Part shown: piece by piece, positions 8,468-16,955 of the stretch | Layout of the letters: each line of letters begins with the position of its first letter | Position numbering within the stretch: the stretch's first letter is position 1 | NCBI RefSeq assembly: GCF_014302995.1 | Contig: NZ_CP060295.1 | Span: forward strand, 2,591,001 to 2,655,000 | From: Variovorax sp. PAMC26660 | Lineage (GTDB): Bacteria > Pseudomonadota > Gammaproteobacteria > Burkholderiales > Burkholderiaceae_C | DNA length: 64,000 bases | Direction: 5' to 3' | The notes under the pieces: generated by a model | The model's input: the letters and a program-made list of their open reading frames with translations, nothing else | Database searches by the model: none | Told to the model about the DNA's origin: nothing | Position numbers and translations under genes: made by a program

Positions 8468-8722
8468 TCCAGGGCGTCGCACACGCCGACACGGTGCTCT
8501 TTTTCGCGAATGTCCCCCGCTTCGCTCCTCCTTTATTTCGCGAAAAAGAGCCCCGTATCGACGTGAGCGCTCAGGGCAGTCGTTGATCAGCGATCACCAG
8601 CAGCGTGTCCTGTGCGAATGACGCCAGGTACTCCCCGCAGCGAAATAAAGGAGGAGGGGCGCGCAGCGCCCCGGGGGACATTCGCGGAGGGGAGCACCTG
8701 GTGTCATTCGCACGCACCCCGA
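8468..8722. repeat. Intergenic double-hairpin element, copy 1
   Basis: One of six related elements of about 250 bp. Hairpin A spans 8478-8569 (33-base arms) and hairpin B spans 8612-8713 (25-base arms). The purine-rich core strand is the minus strand in A and the plus strand in B. In B the usual GCGAAGC centre of the core is replaced by a 7-bp hairpin, GGGGCGC-GCA-GCGCCCC (8656-8672). The element fills most of the 395-base gap between the VOC gene and the reductase gene, and A lies nearest the 3' end of the VOC gene. No protein should be called here. Confidence 0.85.
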
Positions 8723-8812
8723 ATGAACCCGAGCCCGTTCCCATCGAACAGGCCCAGGCATAGACTCCGACTTCTCTGCAACTCAGGCCGGCCCTACGCC
8801 GGAACACGACGT

Positions 8813-9436
8813 ATGAGCAGCAAGGTCTTCTTCGACGTCGGCATCTCGCTCGACGGCTACATGGCCGGCCCGAATGCCGGCCCGGACAACCCGATGGGTG
8901 ATGGCGCCTCGGCGATGCACGGCTGGGTTTTCCAGACCGCCACCTTCCGCGAAATCCTCGGCATCCCCGGCGGCGAACAAGACACGTCCGACGATGCCCT
9001 GGTCAAGCGCGTGTTCGCGCGTGCCGGTGCCTATGTGCTGGGGCGCCGCATGTTCGACGAGGGCGAGGTCAGCTGGCCCGAGAACGCGCCGTTCCGTGCG
9101 CCCGTCTACGTGCTCACGCATTCGCCACGCGAACCGTGGGTGCGGCAGGGCGGCACCACCTTTCACTTCGTGACCGACGGCATCGAGAGTGCGCTGGCAC
9201 AGGCCAAGGCCGCAGCAGGTGGGAAGGACGTGCGCATCTCGGGCGGCGTCCACACCATCCGTCAGTACATCAAGGCTGGGCTGCTCGACGAATGCACGAT
9301 CCATGTCGCACCTGTCTTGCTCGGTGCCGGCTTGCGGCTGCTGGACCAGTTGGCGCCGAATGTGCTGAAGCTCGAGACGGTGAGCGCCACCAGCTCGAAG
9401 CTGGTGACGCACCTCGATTACCGCTTCGTGAGGTAG
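8813..9436 (+). CDS. Dihydrofolate reductase / RibD C-terminal-like protein
   Basis: A 207-residue protein of the RibD C-terminal/DHFR-like reductase fold. It has the N-terminal FFDVGISLDGYMAGPN segment and the central AYVLGRRMFDEGE motif, followed by VRISGGVHTIRQYIKAGLLDE and HVAPVLLGAGLRLLD. Such proteins use NADPH, but most stand-alone members have no proven substrate. The ATG at 8813 matches the family N-terminus; upstream codons in frame run through the repeat element and are not coding. It is convergent with the CopD-like gene. Confidence 0.85.
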   Translation: MSSKVFFDVGISLDGYMAGPNAGPDNPMGDGASAMHGWVFQTATFREILGIPGGEQDTSDDALVKRVFARAGAYVLGRRMFDEGEVSWPENAPFRAPVYVLTHSPREPWVRQGGTTFHFVTDGIESALAQAKAAAGGKDVRISGGVHTIRQYIKAGLLDECTIHVAPVLLGAGLRLLDQLAPNVLKLETVSATSSKLVTHLDYRFVR

Positions 9437-9452
9437 ACCGGGGCGGCGGGGC

Positions 9453-9911
9453 TCAGCCGGCCCGTCCGATGATCGCCACCCCGAACACCACCACGCCCAG
9501 CACGAGGTTCATGCCGACCAGTTGGCGCACCGTGTTCAGCAGCGAGGCCGCCTTGGGCCACGCGCTTTCTTCCACCGCGCGCCGCAGCGCCCGGAACACC
9601 GAGGCGCGGATGTAGACATAGATGGCGGCCATCACGATCGCGATGCTCATCATCGCCTCGACGCGCCAGTGCACCGAGCGGAAGCCGCCAGTCGCCATGA
9701 TCATCCCCACGCCGCTCAGGAACAGCAGCGTGACGGATGCGTCCACGCCGACGAAGAAGCGCCGCAGCGTCGCGGTCATCATGCGCAGGCGAAAGGGCGG
9801 CTCCAGCGTGGCGACGGCGGCGGGGCGCACCGCGAAATGCATGGTCGCCATGCCGCCGACCCAGAAGGTGGCGCAGAGCAGGTGAACGAAAAGCGGAATG
9901 ACGTAGGACAT
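9453..9911 (-). CDS. CopD-like four-helix membrane protein
   Basis: A 152-residue integral membrane protein with four hydrophobic segments at about residues 3-25, 55-75, 85-105 and 128-148. The opening FVHLLCATFWVGGMATMHFAVRP, with His in helix 1, is typical of the CopD/DUF2269-like family of haem or copper membrane proteins. A role in copper transport or as a membrane haem protein is possible but not shown. It is divergent from the PEP-mutase family gene, with 132 bases between the starts. Confidence 0.7.
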   Translation of the reverse strand: MSYVIPLFVHLLCATFWVGGMATMHFAVRPAAVATLEPPFRLRMMTATLRRFFVGVDASVTLLFLSGVGMIMATGGFRSVHWRVEAMMSIAIVMAAIYVYIRASVFRALRRAVEESAWPKAASLLNTVRQLVGMNLVLGVVVFGVAIIGRAG

Positions 9912-10043
9912 GGGGGCCGATCAGAACACCGAAAGGCCCCGGCGCGCAACGCTTGGCCCTGAACGCCGCGGCCTCGTGCGGCTTTGCACCGCTGCGTCAG
10001 AATGCGAGGCTCGTTGCCCACGACACAGAAAGATGAGGCTCCC

Positions 10044-10874
10044 ATGACCCGCACCATCGCGCAGAAACGCGCCGACTTTCGCGCCCTCCATGCACAAGGC
10101 TGCTTCATCATCCCGAACCCCTGGGACACGGGCAGCGCGCGCTACCTCGAAGGCCTGGGCTTCAAGGCACTGGCCACCACCAGTTCGGGCTTTGCGTGGT
10201 CGCGAGGTCATGCCGATGGGGCGCTGTCGCGCGACCTCATCCTCGACCATCTGCGCGAACTTGTGGCCGCCACCGACCTGCCCGTGAACGCGGACTTCGA
10301 GAACGGCTTCGCCGCCGACGCGCCGGGCGTGGCCGACAGCGTGCGGCTCGCGGTCGAGACCGGCGTGGCGGGCCTGTCGATCGAGGACTCGACGGGCAAC
10401 GCAGCCGATCCGCTTTTTGCCATCGACGTCGCGGTCGAGCGCATGCGCGCTGCGCGCAAGGCCATCGATGCGAGTGGCAGCGACGTGCTGCTGGTCGGGC
10501 GTGCCGAGAACTTCTTCGCTGGCCGCCCCGATCTCGACGACACCATCGCCCGGCTCAAGGCCTATTCAAATGCGGGCGCCGATTGTCTCTACGCACCCGG
10601 CATCAAGACGCGCGAGCAGATCGCCGCCGTGGTGGCTGCCGCAGGAGGCAAGCCAGTCAACCTGCTGGTTGGCGCGACCAGCGAGCTGACGATGAAAGAC
10701 ATCGCCGAGCTGGGCGTGCGGCGCGTCAGCGTCGGCGGCGGGCTTGCGCGCGCGGCATGGGGCGGCTTCATGCGCGCCGCGCGCACGCTGTCTGAAGAAG
10801 GCCGCTTCGACGGCTTCGCGGACGCCGCGCCGGGCGCCGAACTCAACGCGTTCTTCCGTCCGTTCGCGCAGTAG
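10044..10874 (+). CDS. Isocitrate lyase/PEP mutase family protein
   Basis: A 276-residue TIM-barrel protein of the ICL/PEP-mutase superfamily. It carries IIPNPWDTGSARYLEGLGF, NADFENGF (Asp for Mg binding), GLSIEDST and RAENFF. It lacks the KKCGH motif of true isocitrate lyases, so it is more likely a C-C bond lyase or oxaloacetate-decarboxylase-like enzyme acting on a 2- or 3-carboxylate. The reaction is unknown. The ATG at 10044 follows an AGATGAGG stretch and gives the standard start. Confidence 0.85.
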   Translation: MTRTIAQKRADFRALHAQGCFIIPNPWDTGSARYLEGLGFKALATTSSGFAWSRGHADGALSRDLILDHLRELVAATDLPVNADFENGFAADAPGVADSVRLAVETGVAGLSIEDSTGNAADPLFAIDVAVERMRAARKAIDASGSDVLLVGRAENFFAGRPDLDDTIARLKAYSNAGADCLYAPGIKTREQIAAVVAAAGGKPVNLLVGATSELTMKDIAELGVRRVSVGGGLARAAWGGFMRAARTLSEEGRFDGFADAAPGAELNAFFRPFAQ

Positions 10875-10897
10875 CCGCCCACGCCGAAGAGGCCCCG

Positions 10898-11491
10898 GTG
10901 GATCTTCTTCTTGCCGAGATTCGCGCCTGCCGCGCCTGCGCCGAGCATCTGCCGCTGGGCCCCCGGCCCATCGTGCAGGCGAGCCGCACGGCCCGGTTGC
11001 TGATCGTCGGACAGGCCCCGAGCCTGACCGTGCACCAGACCGGCGTGCCGTGGAACGACAGGAGCGGCGATCAGCTGCGCCGCTGGCTCGGCATCGATCG
11101 CGACGTGTTCTACGACGCGGCGCGGGTCGCCATCGTGCCGATGGGCTACTGCTACCCGGGCCGTGGCAAGAGCGGCGACCTGCCGCCGCGCAAGGAGTGC
11201 GCACCGCTGTGGCACGCACGGCTGCTGGCGCAAATGAAAGATGTCGAACTGACGCTGCTCATCGGCCAGTACGCGCAGCGCCACTTCCTGGGCAAGACCG
11301 CGCGCGGCAGCGTCACCGAGACGGTCGAGGCCTTCGCGGACTACGGCCCGCGCACCGTGCCGCTGCCGCATCCTTCGCCGCGCAACACGGGCTGGTTCAA
11401 GCACCACCCGTGGTTCGAGCGCGACGTGCTGCCGGTGCTGCGCGAGCGAGTCCGCCTGGCGCTGGCCCCGGAGGGGTTCAGTCGACCCTGA
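10898..11491 (+). CDS. Uracil-DNA glycosylase family protein
   Basis: A 197-residue protein of the uracil-DNA glycosylase fold. Motif 1 is seen as LLIVGQAPS (residues 34-42) and motif 2 as HPSPRNTGW (near 157-165). Two cysteines near the N-terminus (CRAC) recall the Fe-S families, but the full four-cysteine set is not evident. Members of this subgroup are often annotated only by fold, and base-excision activity is not certain. The start is a GTG 23 bases after the preceding stop. It ends overlapping the Bug-family gene on the other strand by 14 bases. Confidence 0.75.
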   Translation: MDLLLAEIRACRACAEHLPLGPRPIVQASRTARLLIVGQAPSLTVHQTGVPWNDRSGDQLRRWLGIDRDVFYDAARVAIVPMGYCYPGRGKSGDLPPRKECAPLWHARLLAQMKDVELTLLIGQYAQRHFLGKTARGSVTETVEAFADYGPRTVPLPHPSPRNTGWFKHHPWFERDVLPVLRERVRLALAPEGFSRP

Positions 11492-12470
11492 TGTTCGCGG
11501 CCTTGACCACTTGCTGCGCCTTGCCGGTCTCATCGACGATGAACTTGTTGAACTGCGCCGAGGGCATGGTGAAAGGCTCGGCGCCGAGTTTTTCCAGCCG
11601 CTCCTTCAGCTCGGGCGACGCCATGATCTTCGCGACCTCCGCCTGCAGGCGGTCGACCACCGGCTGCGGCGTCTTCGCGGGTGCGAAGAGCCCGACCCAG
11701 AACAGGTATTCCGAGCCCGGCACGCCGGCCTCCACCGTCGTCGGCGCATCCGGCAACGCCGACGAGCGTTTGGCCGTGCCGACAGCCAGCGCTTGCAGCT
11801 TGCCGGTCTTGATGAGCGGCAGGGCCGATACCATCGGTGCGAAGAACCAGTCGACGCGCCCGGCCATCACCTCGGTCATCGCCTCGGGCGTGCCGCGAAA
11901 GGGCACGTGCTGCGCATCGATGCCGGCCGCGAGGCGGAACACCTCGGCGTTCATGTGCGTGGCCGAGCCGTTGCCGGCGGAGCCGTAGTTGAAGTGGCCC
12001 GGCTTGGCCTTGACCTGCGCCACGAGGTCTTTCACGTTCGCGAAGTGCGAGGGCGCGGTGACCAGCACGTTGGGCAGGCTGGCCATTGGCGTGATGCCGG
12101 TGAAGTCCTTGAGCGTGTCGTACGACAGGCCCTTGTAGATCCACGGGTTCACGAGGTGGCCGGCCGAGTGCACGAGCAGCGTGTAGCCATCGGCCGGCGA
12201 CTTGGCCGTGAGGGCCGCACCGAGCGTGCCGCCCGCACCGGGCCGGTTGTCCACGATCACGCTGGTGCCCAGCACCGGGCCGAGCTTTTCGGCCACCAGC
12301 CGCGCGACGATGTCGGTGCCGCTGCCCGCCGTGAAAGGAACGACCAGCTTGATCGGCTGCGTGCCCGGCCAATTGCCCTGCGCATGCGCGCCGCCGAGCG
12401 TGGATGCGGCGACGAACGCCGCGGCCACGGCGAGCGTCTGCCTGCGGTTCCAGGTGAAAGTCTTCTTCAT
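11478..12470 (-). CDS. Bug-family tripartite tricarboxylate transporter binding protein
   Basis: A 330-residue periplasmic solute-binding protein of the Bug/TctC family, hugely expanded in Bordetella, Cupriavidus and Variovorax. It has a signal peptide with an NRRQTLAVAAAFVAA stretch, followed by WPGTQPIKLVVPFTAGSGTDIVAR and VVDNRPGAGG, which are family hallmarks. It would capture a carboxylate in the periplasm. No TctA or TctB membrane genes lie nearby, which is usual for orphan Bug proteins. The cupin gene starts upstream on the same strand. Confidence 0.92.
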   Translation of the reverse strand: MKKTFTWNRRQTLAVAAAFVAASTLGGAHAQGNWPGTQPIKLVVPFTAGSGTDIVARLVAEKLGPVLGTSVIVDNRPGAGGTLGAALTAKSPADGYTLLVHSAGHLVNPWIYKGLSYDTLKDFTGITPMASLPNVLVTAPSHFANVKDLVAQVKAKPGHFNYGSAGNGSATHMNAEVFRLAAGIDAQHVPFRGTPEAMTEVMAGRVDWFFAPMVSALPLIKTGKLQALAVGTAKRSSALPDAPTTVEAGVPGSEYLFWVGLFAPAKTPQPVVDRLQAEVAKIMASPELKERLEKLGAEPFTMPSAQFNKFIVDETGKAQQVVKAANIRVD

Positions 12471-12527
12471 GCGTCTTGTCTCCGTTGATTTATTTCGATG
12501 AGCGATGAATGACTGAAAGGGGTGTTG

Positions 12528-12890
12528 CTAACCCGGCGGCGGCGGCGCGTTCGGCATCACCAGCGCCACCAGCACCGGCCGGTTGCTTCGGTTCTCCAAC
12601 CGGCGTTTCTCGCCGGGCGCGAAGCGGCAGCTGTCGTATGGCTCGAGCACTTCTTCTTCATGCGCGCCGTCGATCTCGCCGACCACATGGAGCTGGCCTT
12701 CGAGCACGAGGTAGAGCTTTTCCATCGGCGAGCCGTCGAGTCCGGTGTGGCCGCCGGGCAGGAGCTGGCTCATGCCCATCCACATCTGCGTCGAGGGGCC
12801 GGCTTCCTTGCCCTGCAGGCGCAGGCAGCGCATGTCGAAGTGGTTGGGTGCCTCGTAGTGCGGCGCTTCGTTGAAACGGGTCACGTGCAT
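12528..12890 (-). CDS. Cupin-domain protein
   Basis: A 120-residue single-domain cupin. The conserved barrel motifs are GGHTGLDGSPMEKLYLVLEGQLHVV (residues 47-71) and a second half ending NRSNRPVLVALV. Some residues of the usual metal motif G(X)5HXH(X)3,4E are altered (His then Glu-Lys), so metal binding is uncertain. The ATG before HVTRFNEAPHYE was chosen because upstream codons run into the neighbouring gene. It sits between the quinone-reductase-like gene (19 bases upstream) and the Bug protein gene and may share their transcript. Confidence 0.75.
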   Translation of the reverse strand: MHVTRFNEAPHYEAPNHFDMRCLRLQGKEAGPSTQMWMGMSQLLPGGHTGLDGSPMEKLYLVLEGQLHVVGEIDGAHEEEVLEPYDSCRFAPGEKRRLENRSNRPVLVALVMPNAPPPPG

Positions 12891-12909
12891 GGCGGTGTTC
12901 CTTGTGCGT

Positions 12910-13917
12910 TCAGGGCCGCAACACGACGCGGTCGGTGCTGCCCGACAGCACCAGCCGGTAGGCATCCATGGCTTCGTCGAGCGTGAAGTGGCGCGCGACC
13001 GGAAAGGGTTTCAGCGTGCCGCGCTCGAAGCCCTCGCGCATCGCGTCGAGCTGGGCGGTCGAGGCCACGCAGTCCATCGCGAGCGAATCGATGCCCACGA
13101 AGGTGTGCATGCCGCGGTAGAACGCGAAGATGTCGAAGGGCACCGCGCGGTCGTGCGTGGCAATGAAGATCTGCGTCGCGCCCTTGGCCATCGCCTTGTT
13201 GGCGGCCTCGAAGTAGGCGCTGCCCACGGTGTTGTAGACGATGTGCGCGCCGCGCCCGTCCGTCAGTTCGCGCACCCGCGCGGCCACGTCGGTGTGATGG
13301 CGTGCGTCGATCACGTCGACCGGCCCGCTCGCAAAGCCCGCGTAGGGCCCGGCATGGCGCTGCACCGCGATCACGCGCGCGCCGGCCTGCGACGCCAGCT
13401 GCACGGCAGCCTGTCCGACCTTGCCGTTGGCACCGAGCACCAGCACCGTTTGCCCCGCCTGCGGCATGCCGCTGCGTCTGAAGCCTTCGTACGCGGTGAC
13501 GAAGGGCACGCCCACCGCGCCCGCCTCGTCCATCGAGATGCCCTGCGGTTTGGCGCGCAGCGCCTCTTCAGGCAGCACCAGATAGCGCGCATGCGAGCCG
13601 TCGCGCGTGATGCCGATGTCGCCACCGGAGCCGTAGACCTCGCGGCCCACCCATTCGGTCGAGCCACTCACCACCGTGCCCGCAAAGTCGCGGCCAGGGG
13701 TGCGCGGCCAGACGGCCTGCGGCATGATGCCCAGCGTCGCCTTCACGTCGCTCGGGTTGACCGCGGCGGCGGCGATGCGCACTACGGCGTGGCCGGGTGG
13801 GGGTGTCGGTTCGGCCTGAGGGGCGGCTTCGAGCCTCAGTGCATCAAGGTTGGCGGCCTTCTCGTGCACTCGCAGTGCGCGAGAAGTGTGGGTTGTGTGC
13901 ATGGCTGCGACGCTCAT
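12910..13917 (-). CDS. Zinc-independent quinone oxidoreductase-like alcohol dehydrogenase
   Basis: A 335-residue MDR-superfamily oxidoreductase. The GroES-like N-terminal domain includes AAAVNPSDVKATLG and PRTPGRDFAGTVV; the Rossmann domain includes VLVLGANGKVGQAAVQLA (near residues 163-180). The structural-zinc cysteines of true alcohol dehydrogenases are absent, which points to the NADPH:quinone-reductase branch. The substrate is unknown. It is the first gene of a three-gene minus-strand group with the cupin and the Bug protein. Repeat element 2 lies upstream. Confidence 0.85.
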   Translation of the reverse strand: MSVAAMHTTHTSRALRVHEKAANLDALRLEAAPQAEPTPPPGHAVVRIAAAAVNPSDVKATLGIMPQAVWPRTPGRDFAGTVVSGSTEWVGREVYGSGGDIGITRDGSHARYLVLPEEALRAKPQGISMDEAGAVGVPFVTAYEGFRRSGMPQAGQTVLVLGANGKVGQAAVQLASQAGARVIAVQRHAGPYAGFASGPVDVIDARHHTDVAARVRELTDGRGAHIVYNTVGSAYFEAANKAMAKGATQIFIATHDRAVPFDIFAFYRGMHTFVGIDSLAMDCVASTAQLDAMREGFERGTLKPFPVARHFTLDEAMDAYRLVLSGSTDRVVLRP

Positions 13918-13984
13918 CTCTGTTCCTGCCTTGCGTTGTGTTTTGGGGCTTGTGTTTCGAGGGTTGTTGTTCTGTGCGCTGCTG

Positions 13985-14232
13985 TCCGGGGTATGTGCGA
14001 ATGACGCCGGGTGCTCCCCTGTGCGAATGTCCCCCGCTTCGCTCCTCCTTTATTTCGCTGCGGGGAGCACCCGGTGTCATTCGCACAGGGGCACGCCGCT
14101 GGTGATCGCCGATCAACCAGTGCTCTGATAACGCTCACGCTGGCGGTGTGCCCTGTTCCGCGAAATAAAGGAGGAGCGAAGCGGGGGACATTCGCGGAAC
14201 AGGGCACACCGTCGGCGTGAGCGCGCCCTGAA
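13985..14232. repeat. Intergenic double-hairpin element, copy 2
   Basis: This copy lies in reversed orientation to copy 1, with hairpin B at 13995-14086 and hairpin A at 14132-14223. Hairpin A pairs over all 33 arm positions with only two G.U pairs when read on the plus (core purine) strand. Its stem bases differ from those of copies 1, 3, 4 and 5 at many positions on both sides, so pairing is kept. A is nearest the 3' end of the BKACE gene. The left flank (13932-13964) carries a TTGTGTT-rich stretch also found beside copies 3 and 6. The rest of the 366-base gap holds nothing recognised. Confidence 0.85.
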
Positions 14233-14283
14233 GAACAACGAACCTCAAACACAACGCGACAAAGAGAAAAGCAGGACGTCACG

Positions 14284-15174
14284 CTAGCTCCTCGCATCCG
14301 ACAGCCCCAACATCGCGCGCGCCTCGCGCGGGTTGGCGATCTCGCCGCCCAGGCTCAGCAGGATGTCGCGCGCCTTTGCCACGAGCTGCGCATTGCTCTG
14401 GGCCAGAACACCTTTTTCAAGGTAGATGTTGTCTTCCATTCCCACGCGCACATGCCCACCCAGCAGCCACGCCTGCGCGACGATCGGAAACTCCATGCGG
14501 CCGATGCCGAAGGCGCTCCAGAAGGCGCCGCGCGGCAGCATGTTGCGGGCGTAGAGCAGCGTCTCGGGCGTCGGCGCAAAGCCGTACTTCACGCCGAGCA
14601 CGAAGGTCCACATCGCGGGGCCGTCGAGCGTGCCGTCCGCGATCAGGTCGAGCGCGAGGTTGATGTCGCCCGAGTCGAAGATCTCCAACTCGGGCTTCAC
14701 GCCCGCTTCGCGGATCACCTTCGCCATGCGGCGCACATTCTTCGGCGTGTTCATCACCACGTCGGGGCCGGAGTTCATGGTGTTGAGGTCGAGCGAGCAC
14801 ACGTCGGGCCGGATGAGCGCGATGTGTTCCACGCGCTTCTCGGGCGGCAGCAGCGTGGTGCCGGGTGCGGCGATCTTCGGGTCGTCCTCGCTTGGAATGA
14901 AGCGCCCGCCGGGGCCGGTCGTGAGGTTGATGATCAGCTCGCGGTTTTCGCGGCGGATGCGCTCGACCACCTCGCGGTACAGATCGATTTCCATCGAAGG
15001 CTTGCCGGTCTCGGGGTGGCGCACGTGGATGTGCACCTGCGCCGCACCGGCTTCGGCGGCGGCCAGGCATTCGTCGGCGATCTGCATCGGCGTGATCGGC
15101 AGGTGCGGCGTCTGCTCGGGCTTCACGAGGTTGCCCGTGACGGCGCAGGTGATGAGGGTTTTGCCGGTGCTCAC
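14284..15174 (-). CDS. BKACE-family beta-keto acid cleavage enzyme
   Basis: A 296-residue member of the 3-keto-5-aminohexanoate cleavage (BKACE, DUF849) family, a Zn-dependent TIM barrel that joins a beta-keto acid to acetyl-CoA and releases acetoacetate and a new CoA thioester. Zinc ligands are visible in QVHIHVRHP (near residues 46-54), and family motifs GPGGRF and LDLNTMNSG follow. The overlap of 4 bases with the SDR gene indicates one operon, and the dioxygenase gene upstream suggests a ring-cleavage product as substrate. The exact keto acid is unknown. Confidence 0.9.
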   Translation of the reverse strand: MSTGKTLITCAVTGNLVKPEQTPHLPITPMQIADECLAAAEAGAAQVHIHVRHPETGKPSMEIDLYREVVERIRRENRELIINLTTGPGGRFIPSEDDPKIAAPGTTLLPPEKRVEHIALIRPDVCSLDLNTMNSGPDVVMNTPKNVRRMAKVIREAGVKPELEIFDSGDINLALDLIADGTLDGPAMWTFVLGVKYGFAPTPETLLYARNMLPRGAFWSAFGIGRMEFPIVAQAWLLGGHVRVGMEDNIYLEKGVLAQSNAQLVAKARDILLSLGGEIANPREARAMLGLSDARS

Positions 15175-15935
15175 AGGTGGCGCCCTCCATCGACCACGAT
15201 GCGTGTGCCGGTGACGAAGCGCATCGTCGTCGCGAGCGCTTCGACCGTGGCGGCCACGTCGTCGGGTTTGCCGATGCGACCCAGCGGCGTGGTGCTCGCC
15301 ATCTTGCTGGCGAACTCCGCGCCGCGGCCCGGCACGAAGCCCGACTCGACCGCGCCCGGCGATACCGACACCACGCGCACGGCCGGCGCAAGCGCCTTGG
15401 CCAGCGCATCGCCCACCACGTCGAGGCCGGCCTTGGCCGCGACATAGGCGAGGTTGCTGCCCACGCCCGTGAAGCCCGCGATCGATGAGATGTTGACCAC
15501 GAGCCCGTCGCCGCTGGCCTTGAGCAGCGGCGCGAAGGCGCGGATGGTTGCGAACACGCCGCGGAAGTTGGCGCGCACGATGTCGTCGATGAGGTCGTCG
15601 GTCAGCGCGTCGAGGTCGCCGGCCGGAACGGGCTGCGTGTGCCCCGCGCTGTTGACCAGGATGTCGCAGCGCCCGTGCGTGGCTTTCACCTCGGCGGCGG
15701 CCGCCTGCAGGCTGGGCGTGTCGACGATGTCGGCGCGGATCGCACTGTGGCGCTGTCCGTGGGCAGAGGGCAGGGCAGAGGCGCGCGCGGCGGCATCGTC
15801 GCCCTTGCGGTGCAGCAGCACGCAGATGGCGCCGAGTGCGGCCAGGCGCGTGGCCGTGGCGTAGCCAATGGCGCCAAGGCCACCGGTGATGACGGCGACC
15901 TTGCCGTCGAGTCGGGAGACAGGATCGAAGCTCAT
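15171..15935 (-). CDS. Short-chain dehydrogenase/reductase
   Basis: A 254-residue classical SDR. The NAD(P)-binding TGGLGAIG motif lies at residues 17-24, NSAGHT replaces the usual NNAG near residue 91, Ser of NISSIAG is near 147, and the catalytic pair is Tyr and Lys of YVAAK near 164-168. It probably oxidises or reduces a hydroxy/keto intermediate of the same pathway as its neighbours. It overlaps the BKACE gene by 4 bases and follows the dioxygenase gene by 22 bases. Confidence 0.9.
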   Translation of the reverse strand: MSFDPVSRLDGKVAVITGGLGAIGYATATRLAALGAICVLLHRKGDDAAARASALPSAHGQRHSAIRADIVDTPSLQAAAAEVKATHGRCDILVNSAGHTQPVPAGDLDALTDDLIDDIVRANFRGVFATIRAFAPLLKASGDGLVVNISSIAGFTGVGSNLAYVAAKAGLDVVGDALAKALAPAVRVVSVSPGAVESGFVPGRGAEFASKMASTTPLGRIGKPDDVAATVEALATTMRFVTGTRIVVDGGRHL

Positions 15936-15957
15936 GGGATGACGTGGAGTTGGGAAA

Positions 15958-16824
15958 TCAGGGGATCGGTGGGCGGGGGAACTTCATCTCGCCTGGTTCG
16001 AGCTGGAAGTCGTACTGCAGCGTGGCGGTCTTGCCATCCGGCGCCAGCGCGAAGCGGCCGATCAGCCGCCGCGTCACGCCGAAGGTCGGGTCGCTCTCCA
16101 GGTTCTCGTCGTCATCGGCGAACACCTGCGTGATCAGCACCTTGTGCCCCGGCTTGCTCACCATGAAGTGCAGGTGCGCAGGCCGGTTGGGGTGGCGCAG
16201 TTGCGCGCGCAGCAGCACGCCGCAGGGGCCGTCGGTCGGCACCGGGTAGCCGGCTGGCCGCACGCTGAAAAAGTGAAAGCGCCCCTGGGCATCGGTCGTG
16301 AAGCGGCCGCGCAGGTTCATGTCGTCCTGCGACGGGTCCTGGTTCTCGTAGAGGCCCACGGGCGAGGCCTGCCACACGTCGACCGTGGCACCGGCCACCG
16401 GCTGGCCTTGGCCGTCACGCACCGTGCCCGTCACTTCCAGCGGAATGCCCGGCGTGCCCGAGCGCGCGATGTTGTCGCCCGCCGCGCAGGCCGGCGAGTT
16501 CGCGCGCCAGAAGGGGCCCAGCAGCGCGGCCGGCGATTCGCCGTGTGGGTCCTGGTTGTTCTGCAGCGCCACCACGGTGGATACGCCGAGGATGTCGGCC
16601 GCCAGCACCACTTCGTTCTTGGTCTCGCCGGTGGCGTGGCCGATGGCGACGATGAATTCGAGCGCCTGCTCGAACTCTTCCTCGGTCAGCTTCACCTCCT
16701 GGACGAAGGCATGCAGGTGGCGCGCGAGCGCTTCCATCACGGTGCGCAGCCGCGGGTCGGGCGTGCGCTTCATGGCGTCGAGCGCAAAGCCCAGCACCGA
16801 GTCGGGGGAGGTGGCGATGTTCAT
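15958..16824 (-). CDS. Intradiol ring-cleavage dioxygenase (hydroxyquinol/catechol 1,2-type)
   Basis: A 288-residue non-haem Fe(III) dioxygenase. An N-terminal helical dimerisation domain (residues 1-90, Dioxygenase_N type) precedes the catalytic beta-sandwich. The four iron ligands are visible: Tyr159 (GLYENQD), Tyr193 (AGYPVP), His217 and His219 (AHLHF). The domain make-up fits hydroxyquinol 1,2- or catechol 1,2-dioxygenases and excludes the protocatechuate type. The product would be a maleylacetate- or muconate-like acid. It is the first gene of the SDR-BKACE operon and is preceded by a LacI-type operator. Confidence 0.9.
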   Translation of the reverse strand: MNIATSPDSVLGFALDAMKRTPDPRLRTVMEALARHLHAFVQEVKLTEEEFEQALEFIVAIGHATGETKNEVVLAADILGVSTVVALQNNQDPHGESPAALLGPFWRANSPACAAGDNIARSGTPGIPLEVTGTVRDGQGQPVAGATVDVWQASPVGLYENQDPSQDDMNLRGRFTTDAQGRFHFFSVRPAGYPVPTDGPCGVLLRAQLRHPNRPAHLHFMVSKPGHKVLITQVFADDDENLESDPTFGVTRRLIGRFALAPDGKTATLQYDFQLEPGEMKFPRPPIP

Positions 16825-16832
16825 GGGAAGGT

Positions 16833-16852
16833 TTGTGCAATCGTTTGCACAA
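16833..16852. promoter_or_regulatory. LacI-family operator O1
   Basis: A perfect palindrome, TTGTGCAA-TCGT-TTGCACAA, lies 8 bases upstream of the dioxygenase start. Its centre matches the LacI/GalR consensus TGnAAnCGnTTnCA exactly. The position suggests that the adjacent LacI-family protein blocks transcription or translation start of the dioxygenase operon until an inducer is present. Confidence 0.85.
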
Positions 16853-16937
16853 TGTTAGTCCAAATCATCGAAAAGTAAAATGGAGGTGTCCGCTAGCCCC
16901 TGAATGACGGGAGGCCGCCTTCAGCCACCCGTCTCGG

Positions 16938-16955
16938 CGACAATCGTTTGCACCA
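16938..16955. promoter_or_regulatory. LacI-family operator O2 (half-degenerate)
   Basis: The sequence GACAATCGTTTGCACC repeats 12 bases of O1 (CAATCGTTTGCA), with one half-site degraded. It abuts the ATG of the LacI-family gene, which suggests autoregulation. The centre-to-centre distance to O1 is about 104 bases, which would permit a DNA loop. Looping is inference. Confidence 0.7.

Noticed and set aside
11511..12488. A 325-codon plus-strand open frame
   Set aside because: It lies opposite the Bug-family binding protein gene, which has a clear signal peptide and family motifs.
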